From positions 185,100 to 249,099 of the forward strand of contig JABHXU010000020.1 in NCBI GenBank assembly GCA_018657065.1: 64,000 bases of DNA, given 5' to 3'. The translations under genes were made by a program, and so were the position numbers. This DNA comes from an archaeon (GTDB lineage: Archaea > Nanobdellota > Nanobdellia > Woesearchaeales > GW2011-AR15). Each line of letters begins with the position of its first letter. Position 1 is the stretch's first letter. Of the stretch, positions 29,977-40,456 are shown one piece after another. The notes under the pieces are model-generated. The model made no database searches, was not told the DNA's origin, and worked only from the letters and a program-made list of their open reading frames with translations.

Positions 29977-30915
29977 ATGAAAATCACATTACTAGAACCT
30001 ATTGGTGCAAGCATAAATAATGTAGATGAATTTAAAGCTGAACTTGAAAATAATGGACATGAACTTGTTACATATGATTCAAGACCTACTAATGATGAAG
30101 AAATTATAAAAAGATCTTCTGACTCAGATATAATTGTTCTTACAAATTTTAAAATAAGTGCGAACGTTATTAACAATTGTCCAAATTTAAAAATGATTAG
30201 TGTTGCATTTACTGGATTTGATCATATTGATCTTAAAACATGTAATGAAAAAAACATTGTTGTATGTAATGCTGCAGGATATTCAACAGATTCAGTTGCA
30301 GAACTCTCAATTGGTTTAATGATTTCTGTTTTAAGAAAAATTGTGTGGGGAGATAAAAAAGTAAGAGAATTATCAACTCGAGAAAGATTCTTAGGAACTG
30401 AATTAAAAGGAAAAACAGTTGGAGTTATTGGTACAGGAACTATTGGTCTTGCTGCAATAAAATTATTAGAAGCATTTGGTTGTAAAGTAATTGCATTTTC
30501 AAGAACAAAAAAACCAGGGATAAATTATTTAGAACTTGATGAACTTTTATCACAAAGTGATATTGTGACTTTACATGTTCCTTTAAATGAAAAAACTAAT
30601 AAAATGATTAATGAAAATAATCTAAAATTAATGAAACCTAGTAGCATAATTATTAACACTGCAAGAGGAGCAGTTATTGATAATGATGCATTAGCTGATG
30701 CATTAATAAATAAAACAATTGCTGGAGCTGGTTTAGATACTGTTGATATGGAACCTCCATTACCAGAAAACTATAAATTATTGTCAGCACCTAACACCGT
30801 AATCATGCCTCATATTGGTTATGCAACTAAGGAAGCTATGAGAATAAGAACAAATATTGTTTTTGAAAACATAACCAAATTTCTTAATAATGATGTTCAA
30901 AACCAAGTAAATTAA
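29977..30915 (+). CDS. D-isomer-specific 2-hydroxyacid dehydrogenase
   Basis: GKTVGVIGTGTIGLAAIKLLEAFGCKVIAFSR; NTARGAVIDNDALADAL; MPHIGYAT. Confidence 0.9.
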   Translation: MKITLLEPIGASINNVDEFKAELENNGHELVTYDSRPTNDEEIIKRSSDSDIIVLTNFKISANVINNCPNLKMISVAFTGFDHIDLKTCNEKNIVVCNAAGYSTDSVAELSIGLMISVLRKIVWGDKKVRELSTRERFLGTELKGKTVGVIGTGTIGLAAIKLLEAFGCKVIAFSRTKKPGINYLELDELLSQSDIVTLHVPLNEKTNKMINENNLKLMKPSSIIINTARGAVIDNDALADALINKTIAGAGLDTVDMEPPLPENYKLLSAPNTVIMPHIGYATKEAMRIRTNIVFENITKFLNNDVQNQVN

Positions 30916-31016
30916 CTTTTTTTTATCATTATTTCTCCAGAAGCTAAAATGAGACTACTTTAAAGTAGTATTTTTCCCATATTTTTAAATATAAAATCTC
31001 ACTACTTATATATAAA

Positions 31017-33143
31017 ATGGCAAAAACTTTGGGAGAATTTGTTAATGAACATATTGAAGATATAAAAACAGGTCATACTGTTGACTGGAATTCTATAGAA
31101 AAACTTACAGGTCTTAATCAAAATGCATGGGAAACAGCAGGCATTGAAGTTTTAAGATATCATGAAACTGGAAACACTATAAAAGCTGCTGTTCCATTTG
31201 AATTAATTAAAGCATTAGAACCTGATCCAGATAAACTTGACACTCTAAGACCTGCAATTCAATCTATTGTTGCATCAAACGCAACTCAAGGTAGTTTATG
31301 GTGGGATCCTGAAAGTTTTGGAGAACCTATTTCAATTTTAGAAGCTGTTAACGGAAACCATAGATATCATTTATTTCAAGAAGAACCGTTTCAAGACCAA
31401 ATGGATAGAGCGGTGTATAAAATCCATTTAACTGAAGATGCAAAATGGAAAGAAGATTATATTCTTAAAGACACAACAGGAAGAATGAAACTTGGGCCTT
31501 ACAGAGTTGCTGAACGATTAGTTAATTATTGGGCTTCAGATGAAACAACTAATCAATTTGTTCTTGCAGATATCCTTGAAGCATTAGATTCTGCTGCATC
31601 AACTAGAGTTGAAAATCTAGCACTAAGAGCTGCTGGAAGAATTGAAGCAGTTCCAAATTTTATTGAACCAGCAAAAGAAGCAATTAAAAAAATTGATGAA
31701 TGGATTTCAGAATATGATCTAACCCATAGAACCGCAAAAATACATTTAAACGCTTATACTACTCTTAAAGAAATTGATGATGAATGGGTTAAGAATCTTA
31801 ATGTTCCACCAAATTTCTTTGTAAGAGCAAATGATAAATTATCAGGTGTTCCAGATAATGGAGAAAGTGAAAAATCAATAGGATCGTTTGAATTGTTTCA
31901 GGATAGATACCAAGATTTGTTAGTTTGGATGATTAAATGTGCAACAAATTATGCAGACAATAGATCTCTAAATAGAGTTGCAGATACAATTGCAGCACAC
32001 TATGCATTAGGGCCTGATAAACTTTCAAATCTTTTAGATGTTGAGCCTATTGGTGATACTGCAATAGAATTAGTTAGAGAATTTCAAACTGCAAGAAAAG
32101 CTAATCTTCCTATTGTTGATAGAACTGATGAACTTAATGGAGATGTTGTTTTATCAGATAAAGGTCATTATATAATTACAAAAGGAAACGCGGTTTTAAC
32201 TGATAAGAGATATGGAACAGATATGCCTCTACAGGTAATTCTAGGTAAAGGAATAGTTGAAGTTAAAAAAAATCAATATTTGAAAATCATAAGTGAAAAT
32301 GCGGATATCGCACATATTAAACCAGGTAAATTGTTTTTTGGTGTCAAACCTGGAGTTGTTAGGAAAAGAGATACAATGAGTAGGAATCAAGACCAAGTTG
32401 ACAATTTTTATTCTAGATTACTTAGAACTCCAATAGCTGAACAAAGAATTTTTCAAACAATTGAAATGTATAAATCAATGAATGGAGGAATTCATAGTAA
32501 AAAAATAAATATGACTCCAATTGAAATTGCATTAGTTTCAGGTGTTGACTTATCATCTACAACTCAAATTCTAGATTATTTAAAAGAACAAAAGATAATT
32601 TCAATTGAAGCTACAAATACAATAAAATTGACTGAAAATTATGGTGATGTATTTGAAACAGTTATGAATAGCACAGGCAATCCATTTAAATTAGGATTAA
32701 GTCCATATGAATTTGGGAATTATGTAACAACTAACGGAGAAACAACCCATTTAGCTAGACAAATGAATTCTCAAGAAACTTGTGAAAAATTAAGAATCTC
32801 AGCACCTGCTTATTCAACAGATGATTGGACAACACAAGCTTCATGTGAGTCATGTTTTGATGGAATTGAAGGAGCAATTATTTCTGCAACTGATTTATTC
32901 AATGTTCCAGATAATTATGATATTGCTTTTGATCCTACCTTACTTGATCAAATGGATAGTGAAGATCTTGTTTATTTCTCAATTGCAAATCCAAACGATC
33001 CACAAAATAGTATGATAACTGGATATTCCTCATGGGATGAAGCTGCTATAACATTAAGTCCAAATTTTTCTCAAGGAAAAACTCAACTAACTGGGAAAAA
33101 ATATCTAGGTCACATTTTGGAATTAGTTGAAGATGGACAGTAA
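31017..33143 (+). CDS. Large hypothetical protein with ParB/Srx-like (NGNHR) and wHTH-like segments
   Basis: VNGNHRYHLFQ resembles the ParB-superfamily xGNHR box; TPIEIALVSGVDLSSTTQILDYLKEQKIIS looks like a winged helix. Overlaps the next gene. Confidence 0.6.
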   Translation: MAKTLGEFVNEHIEDIKTGHTVDWNSIEKLTGLNQNAWETAGIEVLRYHETGNTIKAAVPFELIKALEPDPDKLDTLRPAIQSIVASNATQGSLWWDPESFGEPISILEAVNGNHRYHLFQEEPFQDQMDRAVYKIHLTEDAKWKEDYILKDTTGRMKLGPYRVAERLVNYWASDETTNQFVLADILEALDSAASTRVENLALRAAGRIEAVPNFIEPAKEAIKKIDEWISEYDLTHRTAKIHLNAYTTLKEIDDEWVKNLNVPPNFFVRANDKLSGVPDNGESEKSIGSFELFQDRYQDLLVWMIKCATNYADNRSLNRVADTIAAHYALGPDKLSNLLDVEPIGDTAIELVREFQTARKANLPIVDRTDELNGDVVLSDKGHYIITKGNAVLTDKRYGTDMPLQVILGKGIVEVKKNQYLKIISENADIAHIKPGKLFFGVKPGVVRKRDTMSRNQDQVDNFYSRLLRTPIAEQRIFQTIEMYKSMNGGIHSKKINMTPIEIALVSGVDLSSTTQILDYLKEQKIISIEATNTIKLTENYGDVFETVMNSTGNPFKLGLSPYEFGNYVTTNGETTHLARQMNSQETCEKLRISAPAYSTDDWTTQASCESCFDGIEGAIISATDLFNVPDNYDIAFDPTLLDQMDSEDLVYFSIANPNDPQNSMITGYSSWDEAAITLSPNFSQGKTQLTGKKYLGHILELVEDGQ

Positions 33144-34806
33144 AAGTACATTAGTTCAAAGAGTTACAGATCATTATACAAGTCACTGGGTTCCAAATAA
33201 AAAATTTAGTGGAAGTCATTTAGAACAAGAAGCACAAAGAATTGGGATTAAAGCTGATGGATTGTATGGTGCTAAAGAAGGTTCTACTTTTTTTAAAAAT
33301 GATTATTTTTCTTTTCTTGCATATCTAAGAGAAAAAACTCTTATTCCAGATTTTAATGCTCATGCAAATAAAAACAGAAAATCATTTGGTTTTAGATTCA
33401 TGTTTGTTGATCAAGATAGACCTTCTGCCAGAAGCGCATATCAAATTGCAATAACTGATTCTCAATTAGAACTACCATATGTTTTACAAAATGTTTTTCA
33501 TATACCTGTTTCTGAAAGAAAATTAATTGAAGAACTAAAAAAACAAGGACTACTAAGATCACATGAAAACGCAGGTTATGTAACTGGAAAATCAACACTT
33601 GAATTATTTAAACAAGTAATGCAAAATATAACACCCGAAGATTTAGGAATAAATTCTTTTCCAACTATTGATATTCCTTCTGAAACCTATTTACCAACAT
33701 TATTACCAAATTTTCATGAAGTAATGATTCCTAGAATTCAAGGATTTAATCAAGATGCAAAAGACTTTTTAGATCAAGAGGTAGGTTGTCAAAACGTTAA
33801 TTTAAATGAATGGTATGAAATAACATTAGCATCAAGAATTCTTAGAAGTCAAGCTAGTCATTTAACAAAAATTTTACAATCTCAAGGAATTGAAATAAAA
33901 GAAAATGAACAAGGTGATCAATTTATTCCTGGATATGCACTTCCATTATATGCTTGGAGACCTCATGTTGATCATACATATACAAAAACAGGTCCTCGTT
34001 TCTTCTTAATTGACTTAAGATATAGAATTAAAGAAAAAATTGGTGAATTATTAAATATTGAAGAAACAAAAACAAATACATTACTTGAAACAGGTCATTT
34101 AGAAGTTGATAGAAAAGGTTTGAAAATTGGTTCTCTTCAAAATGTTTATGACCAACTTATTTCAATGTCAAGTCCAATTGATTTAGGAATTGATTTAATT
34201 GATTTTAAAACTGCAGACTCAAACCAAATACATTTTCAAGAATACTCTACTCCATCTCTACCTAAAGATCAAACAATTGAATTTTTATATCCAACTTTCA
34301 AAACAAATGTACTTGGAAACCTTCCTCAACTTGCTCAAATTTATGATCTTGATTTATCTCAATCCTACAAAACAAGCGAAATAGCTAGTCGAGGAATGGC
34401 AGATGTTTCAATAAGAAATTCAGATAACAAACATAATTTTTTGCACAGAACTCCTATAACTCATCCAAAATCATTTTATGGTCCTTCTGTTGCTGTGCTT
34501 CTTGGAAAAAGAAGATTTCATACTCCTACACCTATTGAGGAATTAAGTTTTTATAAAGAATCAGACATTGAACAAGGTGTTTCACCATTTACATTTACAG
34601 AAGAACAAATTCAACAAACATTAGCATCAAGAATTCTAAAAGAAACAGAATGGAGTAGACTAAAACCTTTTTCACATAAAGTTAGAACTAAAATAGATAA
34701 ATATGATTACATATTTCATCCCACATCTGTTTATAATATGTTTGATTTATTATTTGAAAAACTCTGGCAAGATCCTGAAATCAAAACAATGTATAACATT
34801 GAATGA
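33133..34806 (+). CDS. Large hypothetical protein, coupled to the upstream gene
   Basis: ATG at 33133 overlaps the stop of 31017-33143 (ATGGACAGTAA); no family recognised. Confidence 0.7.
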   Translation: MDSKSTLVQRVTDHYTSHWVPNKKFSGSHLEQEAQRIGIKADGLYGAKEGSTFFKNDYFSFLAYLREKTLIPDFNAHANKNRKSFGFRFMFVDQDRPSARSAYQIAITDSQLELPYVLQNVFHIPVSERKLIEELKKQGLLRSHENAGYVTGKSTLELFKQVMQNITPEDLGINSFPTIDIPSETYLPTLLPNFHEVMIPRIQGFNQDAKDFLDQEVGCQNVNLNEWYEITLASRILRSQASHLTKILQSQGIEIKENEQGDQFIPGYALPLYAWRPHVDHTYTKTGPRFFLIDLRYRIKEKIGELLNIEETKTNTLLETGHLEVDRKGLKIGSLQNVYDQLISMSSPIDLGIDLIDFKTADSNQIHFQEYSTPSLPKDQTIEFLYPTFKTNVLGNLPQLAQIYDLDLSQSYKTSEIASRGMADVSIRNSDNKHNFLHRTPITHPKSFYGPSVAVLLGKRRFHTPTPIEELSFYKESDIEQGVSPFTFTEEQIQQTLASRILKETEWSRLKPFSHKVRTKIDKYDYIFHPTSVYNMFDLLFEKLWQDPEIKTMYNIE

Positions 34807-34820
34807 TCAAAAGGAAAGGT

Positions 34821-34841
34821 GCGGAAAACGTAGTTTTCTGC
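34821..34841 (+). terminator. Hairpin downstream of the two-gene operon
   Basis: GCGGAAAAC-GTA-GTTTTCTGC, 9 bp with one G-U. Confidence 0.4.
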
Positions 34842-34899
34842 TCAATTATTAAAAAAATAAAAACAAACTATATATACAAATTCGAATACCTTTCTTATT

Positions 34900-35454
34900 A
34901 TGAAATTCATAATCGAACATTTAGATCCACGACTTTGGAAATGGTCTGAACTTGAATATAAACATATAAGTGATTTTGCTGGAAAAGAAAATGTTATTTT
35001 CACAAAAATAAAAGGACTTAAAACAATTGAAAAATTAAAAAAATTAGGTACTGTTTATGAAAAATCTGTTAAAGACATGAAATTTCCTAATGCATGTATT
35101 TTAGATCCTCATGCAATTGAAACATTAAGTCCTAAAGATAATTTTGACTATTTAATTATGGGTGGAGTTTTAGGAGACAATCCACCTCAAAAAAGAACAA
35201 GTAAAGAAATAACAAGTAAAATGAATATTCCCGTTAGAAATTTAGGAGAAAAACAAATGTCTACTAATACAGCTGCATATGTTGCTCTTAAAATTAATCA
35301 AGGAGTTCCTTTAGAAAAAATTGAGTTTGAAGATCAATTAATAATAAAAGTAAGTCCATCTGAAGAAATAATTTTAGATTTTCCTTATGTAAAAGAAAAT
35401 GGAAAATTAGTTTTACCTGAAGGTTATATTGAAATGGCAAAAACTGAATATTAA
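34900..35454 (+). CDS. Sfm1-like SPOUT methyltransferase (DUF431)
   Basis: MKFIIEHLDPRLWKWSELEYKHIS; ACILDPHA...NFDYLIMGGVLGDNPPQKRTSKEI. Confidence 0.8.
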   Translation: MKFIIEHLDPRLWKWSELEYKHISDFAGKENVIFTKIKGLKTIEKLKKLGTVYEKSVKDMKFPNACILDPHAIETLSPKDNFDYLIMGGVLGDNPPQKRTSKEITSKMNIPVRNLGEKQMSTNTAAYVALKINQGVPLEKIEFEDQLIIKVSPSEEIILDFPYVKENGKLVLPEGYIEMAKTEY

Positions 35455-35462
35455 ATTAAAAA

Positions 35463-36215
35463 ATGAAATTAACACTACATAGATTTTTAACATTGACAGG
35501 ACATTTTGCTAGTAAAGAGGATATTATTTTTGCATTGATTAATAAACAAATTAAAGTTGACGATAAAATTGTTACAACACCTAAATTTCAAATTAATCCA
35601 AATTCTCGAGTTGTAAAATATAATGATAAAAAAATCGAGCATGATAAAACAAAATATTATTTAGTTTTTAATAAACCTCCAAAATTTATTTGTGAAAAAA
35701 TTTTAACAAAAGGTTCACCAAAAAAATCTATTTTTAATATTATTGAAATTGATAGAAAAATTTTAAATCAAATGTCTGCAATAGGACGACTTGATGAAGA
35801 CAGTGCTGGAATGATAATTCTAACTAATGATGGAAAAGTTAATCATAAAATTGCTTCACCAGATTCAAACATAACTAAAACCTATGAAGTAACTTTAGAT
35901 GATCAAATACCTAATAGACTTGTTCAAATTGCAGAAAAAGGAGTAACTATTGATTTAGAGGTTAACGGTGAAGTAACTAAATATAAAACTAAGCCAACTA
36001 AAATTCAAAGAGTTACTGATAAGATTCTACAAATAACTCTTACAGAAGGGAAAAAAAGAGAAGTAAAAAGAATCTTTGATGCTCTAGGCCACAAAGTTAC
36101 ATATCTTAAACGAGTTTCTATAGGAAATTTAAAATTAAAAGATCTACATATTAAAAACAGAGAATTTGTTTTTGTAAGTAGAGAAGTTATTGATGAAAAG
36201 ATTTTGAATTCTTAA
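35463..36215 (+). CDS. RsuA/RluB-family pseudouridine synthase, second copy
   Basis: IGRLDEDSAGMIILTNDGKVNHKIASPDSNITKTYEV; EGKKREVKRIFDALGHKV. Confidence 0.9.
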   Translation: MKLTLHRFLTLTGHFASKEDIIFALINKQIKVDDKIVTTPKFQINPNSRVVKYNDKKIEHDKTKYYLVFNKPPKFICEKILTKGSPKKSIFNIIEIDRKILNQMSAIGRLDEDSAGMIILTNDGKVNHKIASPDSNITKTYEVTLDDQIPNRLVQIAEKGVTIDLEVNGEVTKYKTKPTKIQRVTDKILQITLTEGKKREVKRIFDALGHKVTYLKRVSIGNLKLKDLHIKNREFVFVSREVIDEKILNS

Positions 36216-36225
36216 GAAAAATTAT

Positions 36226-36253
36226 GGTAGGATTTAAAATCCTACCAGTTTTT
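36226..36253 (+). terminator. Hairpin plus U-tract terminator
   Basis: GGTAGGATTT-A-AAATCCTACC (10-bp perfect arms) followed by AGTTTTT. Confidence 0.55.
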
Positions 36254-36254
36254 A

Positions 36255-36329
36255 TGGGCTAGGGAAGATTTGAACTCCCGATCCCCTGCTTAGAAGGCAG
36301 GTGCCCTATCCAGACTAGGCTACTAGCCC
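36255..36329 (-). tRNA. tRNA-Arg(TCT)
   Basis: GGGCTAG/CTAGCCC; anticodon arm CCTGC-CTTCTAA-GCAGG; T-arm GGGAG-TTCAAAT-CTTCC. Confidence 0.93.
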
Positions 36330-36449
36330 ATAAATAGTGAGAATTGTTGTTAGTTTTAAAAACTTTTGTGTTCTGTAAACAATAATTACTACATTTTAGT
36401 AGTTAAAAAAGAAAAATATATAAGATAAAACAAATATTTCAAATAAATT

Positions 36450-37309
36450 ATGAATTTAGAAGAATATTTTGAGCAAAAGGATGATGCAATTGAAATAATT
36501 CAAAAATCTATTGATAGAGGTCTTTCTTCTATAGGTAAGGACATACTCTTTCAGCTCAACACAGCACAATTAGACAAGAACTTTCTGATGAAAATGGATT
36601 TCATGAAGTCTTCGCAAATCATCCTCAACAAGAACAAGTTTTTAATCAACTAACTGCAATTATTGTAAACCAATTATATGGAAATTTGTCTCAAGCAACT
36701 GTTCCAAGATCCTATGGATTAAAATTAACTGAAGCTTTAGATGAAGTAAAATATTTTCAGGCAAATCCTGAAGAATTAGTTAGAACTGCATTTGCTCTTG
36801 ACGCATTATATTTAAATGGTGTAGGAAATTCACAGAATCATTTTAATTTAGCTATGGGTTTCAAAAGTGATCCCACTATATGGACAGAATTTAAACCAAA
36901 AATTAGACAAAAATTCCAAGCAGTTCTTGATCATCCATATGCACTAGGTAATCCTTTTGAAGATCCTAATTATTTAGCAATTGCTCCTGAACATGGAACA
37001 AAAGGCTATCAGTTATTAGCTCCAATAGTAAATGGAACTCATTAAGTATCTCAATTAATAGAAAAATTAATTGAATTAGATTATGATGAAGAAACTATTC
37101 AAAATCAAGTTGATCAAACCTTTGCTGAAATAGCTGAAATTGCTAAATCATATCCTGCAACAAAATATATAGGAATTCTAAAAACCTTACCAAATTGGAA
37201 AGAAGAACTAGTTAAACCCTTCCTCGAAACTCATAAAAATAATCCAATAATTCAAGAAATGTATCAAGGTGTAATAGAAAAAGAAAAATATTTCCTTTGT
37301 CTTGATTAA
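36450..37309 (+). pseudogene. Degraded hypothetical gene (one frameshift, one in-frame TAA)
   Basis: Frame 0 to ~36539, then -1 frame GHTLSAQHSTIRQELSDEN...VNGTH, TAA at 37043-37045, then the same frame continues open to 37309. Confidence 0.65.
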
Positions 37310-38394
37310 GGCAACCAAGTCTTTTGATTAGCTAATTTTTGAGGTAAATAATCACTCATTACAAAATTAAGACCGTGTTTTGCCAAAGCTTGCTGTTCTG
37401 CTCTTACTTTTAATTTTGCCATTTCAGCAAGTGCCTTTTGCCATTGTTTATGATGTTTAACAAATGGATCATTTTTAACTCCATCTTTGATTCTCTTAAT
37501 ATCAACATCTTTTAATGGATGAGTTGGTAGTTTATATTCCAAAATGTCTTGAGTAGTTATTCCTATAAACTGTGCTCTAGGTACACAAAAATATTTATTT
37601 ATGTGTGCAGCGTTCCCACTTCCTACCTTAAGTGTTCTATAAATATTTAAAAATCCATACGGATCTCCGTCTGTAAACACGTAAACTGGAATATTTTGAT
37701 CATCACTAAGTCTTCTAATAAATCGTCTAAGTGCACGGGTTGGAACTCCACCCATTGAAATTAAAATACAATTAGATTTTTTCCAGTAGTTATGTTTATT
37801 TAAACGCTCAAACATACCACTTGTTTCGATTGCTAAAATAAATTTAGCTTTAGTTTCAAATTTTAAATGTTCTACTGAAATAGGTACTGAATATGCTCCA
37901 CTACCAAATTTTGTACAATCAATTCTTAAATCTTTTCCAGTATCACTGTCTTTATCTATAACAACTAAACGACCTGCAACAGCTCCACCTTTTTCTTCAG
38001 GAATAAATCCCAGTTGTTCTCGATTAACCATAAACATTGATTCAACATCGTCCATAACTCCGTCTGATTCTGGTTGTGCTTTAAATCCTGCATCTCCCCA
38101 GTTTTTTGAAATATAATATGCTTCTCTTTTTGTTGCAATATCAGAAGATTCAACAAGTTCTTTAGATAGAGACATCATTTTAAGAGTTTGTGCAAAAGTT
38201 TTAACTGTAGCTGCTGTAAGAGTTCGTTGTTTGAATTTATTATTTAATTTAAAATAACCTTCTTTCTCATCATAAGTAACATTACTTAAAGACCTTAAAG
38301 GCATCTCTATTTCAGGTTTTTTTTCTTTTATAATATCTGTATAAATATTTGTTGAAACTCTTTTTATACTATCTGAAACTTTTTCATCTGCCAT
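37306..38394 (-). CDS. top6A: DNA topoisomerase VI subunit A
   Basis: Toprim AIETSGMF and VFTDGDPYGFLNIYRTLKVGSGNAAHINKYFCVPRAQFIGIT. Confidence 0.96.
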   Translation of the reverse strand: MADEKVSDSIKRVSTNIYTDIIKEKKPEIEMPLRSLSNVTYDEKEGYFKLNNKFKQRTLTAATVKTFAQTLKMMSLSKELVESSDIATKREAYYISKNWGDAGFKAQPESDGVMDDVESMFMVNREQLGFIPEEKGGAVAGRLVVIDKDSDTGKDLRIDCTKFGSGAYSVPISVEHLKFETKAKFILAIETSGMFERLNKHNYWKKSNCILISMGGVPTRALRRFIRRLSDDQNIPVYVFTDGDPYGFLNIYRTLKVGSGNAAHINKYFCVPRAQFIGITTQDILEYKLPTHPLKDVDIKRIKDGVKNDPFVKHHKQWQKALAEMAKLKVRAEQQALAKHGLNFVMSDYLPQKLANQKTWLP

Positions 38395-38396
38395 TT

Positions 38397-40274
38397 TTAA
38401 TTCTCCCCTCCTTTTGTACTATCTACTGCAGGAGCAGAATCATCTTCAAGATCTTCATTAATTTCTTCATTAACATCATCTAATCCTTCAATTTTATCAA
38501 GTTCACTTTCTTGTCTTGTTCTTTTAGGACCAAAATCACGTTTAAGTTCTTCAAGTTCATCTTTTTTAATTGATCTAGATTCTTCTAAAATAATTTTAAG
38601 GTGTTCTTCTAAACGTAATTTTTCATCCTTTTCAAGTTTTAAAATTTCTTGAAGTGCACCACTAACATGAGGCAAATATTTTGAAATATAATCAACTTTA
38701 GATAATTCTTTCTTTAATCTTTTTTTCTTATTTAGATATTTTCCTAGTTCTCTTCCAATTTCTTGAATTACTAATCTCACTTCTTTCATAATTTCAGGAT
38801 AATGAGCTAATGCTTCTTTTGCTTCACTAGTAAAAGGAACCCAAACAGAAGCCATATGAATAATTAAAACACATGGACCAATAGGAATACTATTGTTTGA
38901 CTGTCTAAGCCCATATGAACGCCAATTAGTTTTTGCAATAGATTTAGTTATTGCACATGAACCTTGTTGATATAATAATGGAACACGATTTGCAAATCTA
39001 CTAATTTCAATAGATTTGTCTGCTTCCATATTTCCTCCATACGCTATTGCTGCTTCAATAACAAAGGGATTACCTCGATAAACTGCTGGAGGTCTTGTTG
39101 CAGAAAAATAAAATTCAGCGTTCACTTCTTTTTTAAGTCCTTTTTCAAGTAATACATGTCCTATAGGAGAAATACAGTCAGCAGGTGGATTAATAATTTT
39201 AGTTTCTTTAATTCCTTTCATTAATTGTTCAGCAAGTTCCCTAGTCATTTTTTTTGGTTTAGTAGATGGGAGAATTGCACCATTTTCACATATTTGTTTT
39301 GCTGTTCCTGATCCAACTCTAGCAAATTCATTTGTTAAAAATGCTTGAATTGTTCGATATTCTGTATATCTAAGCATTTTCATCAATCTTCCAAGTTCAA
39401 CTCCATAAGGATGAGGTTTTATTTCCTTTGCTTGTCTAGGTACTTTTTCAGTTGCTCTAACAAACATAATTTGACTTCCTTTAGGTGGCTGGTAAATTAA
39501 AGTAACATGTGGATTAATAATTGCAGTTTGCTGAATATACTGATCAACAGATTGTCTACCTGAAATATAAGTTCCTTCTAAGTCAATTTCAATTCTTGTT
39601 CCATGAGGCTTATGCCACTGTGTTTCTTTTTGAGAAATAATTAAAGGTTTATTTTTTACAGTATCAAGCTTTAATTCTATTTCATTTGCTGGATGATTTG
39701 GACCAATTTTTGAAATTATTCTTGCTGGTCTTCCAGTTGTTAATTGTCCATACATTACTGAAGCTGAAATTCCTATACCTTGTTGTCCTCTACTTTGTTT
39801 AAGAGTATGAAACTTACTTCCATAAAGTAATTTTGCAAAAATTTTAGGAATTTGTGCTTTAACAATTCCTGGACCATTATCTTCAATTGCTACTCGATAT
39901 CTATCATCTCCCATATCAATTATTTCTACTATTAATTCAGGAAGTATATCTGCTTCTTCGCAAGCATCTAACGAATTATCAACAGCTTCTTTAATTGTTG
40001 TTAAAAGTGCTTTTTTCTTATTATCAAAACCCAAAAGATGTCGATTTTTTTCAAAAAATTCAGCAATAGAAATATCTCTTTGTTTTTTAGCTAATTCATG
40101 GGCTTTAGTATTTTTTTTTGGCTCTTTATTTGGTGTTTCTATAGTTTGAGTTGATTCCATTTTATTTTCTTGTGGTTCTAAATTATTATGATTTTCAGAT
40201 TTCTCTGGCATTGTTTCTGTTTTTTCTTCCTCTTTAAAATTATCAAGATCTAGTGTTTTTTGCATATATCTCAT
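38397..40274 (-). CDS. top6B: DNA topoisomerase VI subunit B
   Basis: GHKL ATPase: [50 protein letters not shown]. Confidence 0.97.
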   Translation of the reverse strand: MRYMQKTLDLDNFKEEEKTETMPEKSENHNNLEPQENKMESTQTIETPNKEPKKNTKAHELAKKQRDISIAEFFEKNRHLLGFDNKKKALLTTIKEAVDNSLDACEEADILPELIVEIIDMGDDRYRVAIEDNGPGIVKAQIPKIFAKLLYGSKFHTLKQSRGQQGIGISASVMYGQLTTGRPARIISKIGPNHPANEIELKLDTVKNKPLIISQKETQWHKPHGTRIEIDLEGTYISGRQSVDQYIQQTAIINPHVTLIYQPPKGSQIMFVRATEKVPRQAKEIKPHPYGVELGRLMKMLRYTEYRTIQAFLTNEFARVGSGTAKQICENGAILPSTKPKKMTRELAEQLMKGIKETKIINPPADCISPIGHVLLEKGLKKEVNAEFYFSATRPPAVYRGNPFVIEAAIAYGGNMEADKSIEISRFANRVPLLYQQGSCAITKSIAKTNWRSYGLRQSNNSIPIGPCVLIIHMASVWVPFTSEAKEALAHYPEIMKEVRLVIQEIGRELGKYLNKKKRLKKELSKVDYISKYLPHVSGALQEILKLEKDEKLRLEEHLKIILEESRSIKKDELEELKRDFGPKRTRQESELDKIEGLDDVNEEINEDLEDDSAPAVDSTKGGEN

Positions 40275-40456
40275 AAAAAAATCTGTGTTTATTAATATTT
40301 CGGGGAAGAATATTTTTAAAAATTTTTTAAGATTATATTTTAGTCAACAGTCAATAGTGAAATTTAACAATGTATTTAATCACTTAAACATCATCTTTAA
40401 AAAGAAACCTTGTCTACTTAAAGACTATATTCTATTTAGGAATAGGTGATACAAAA

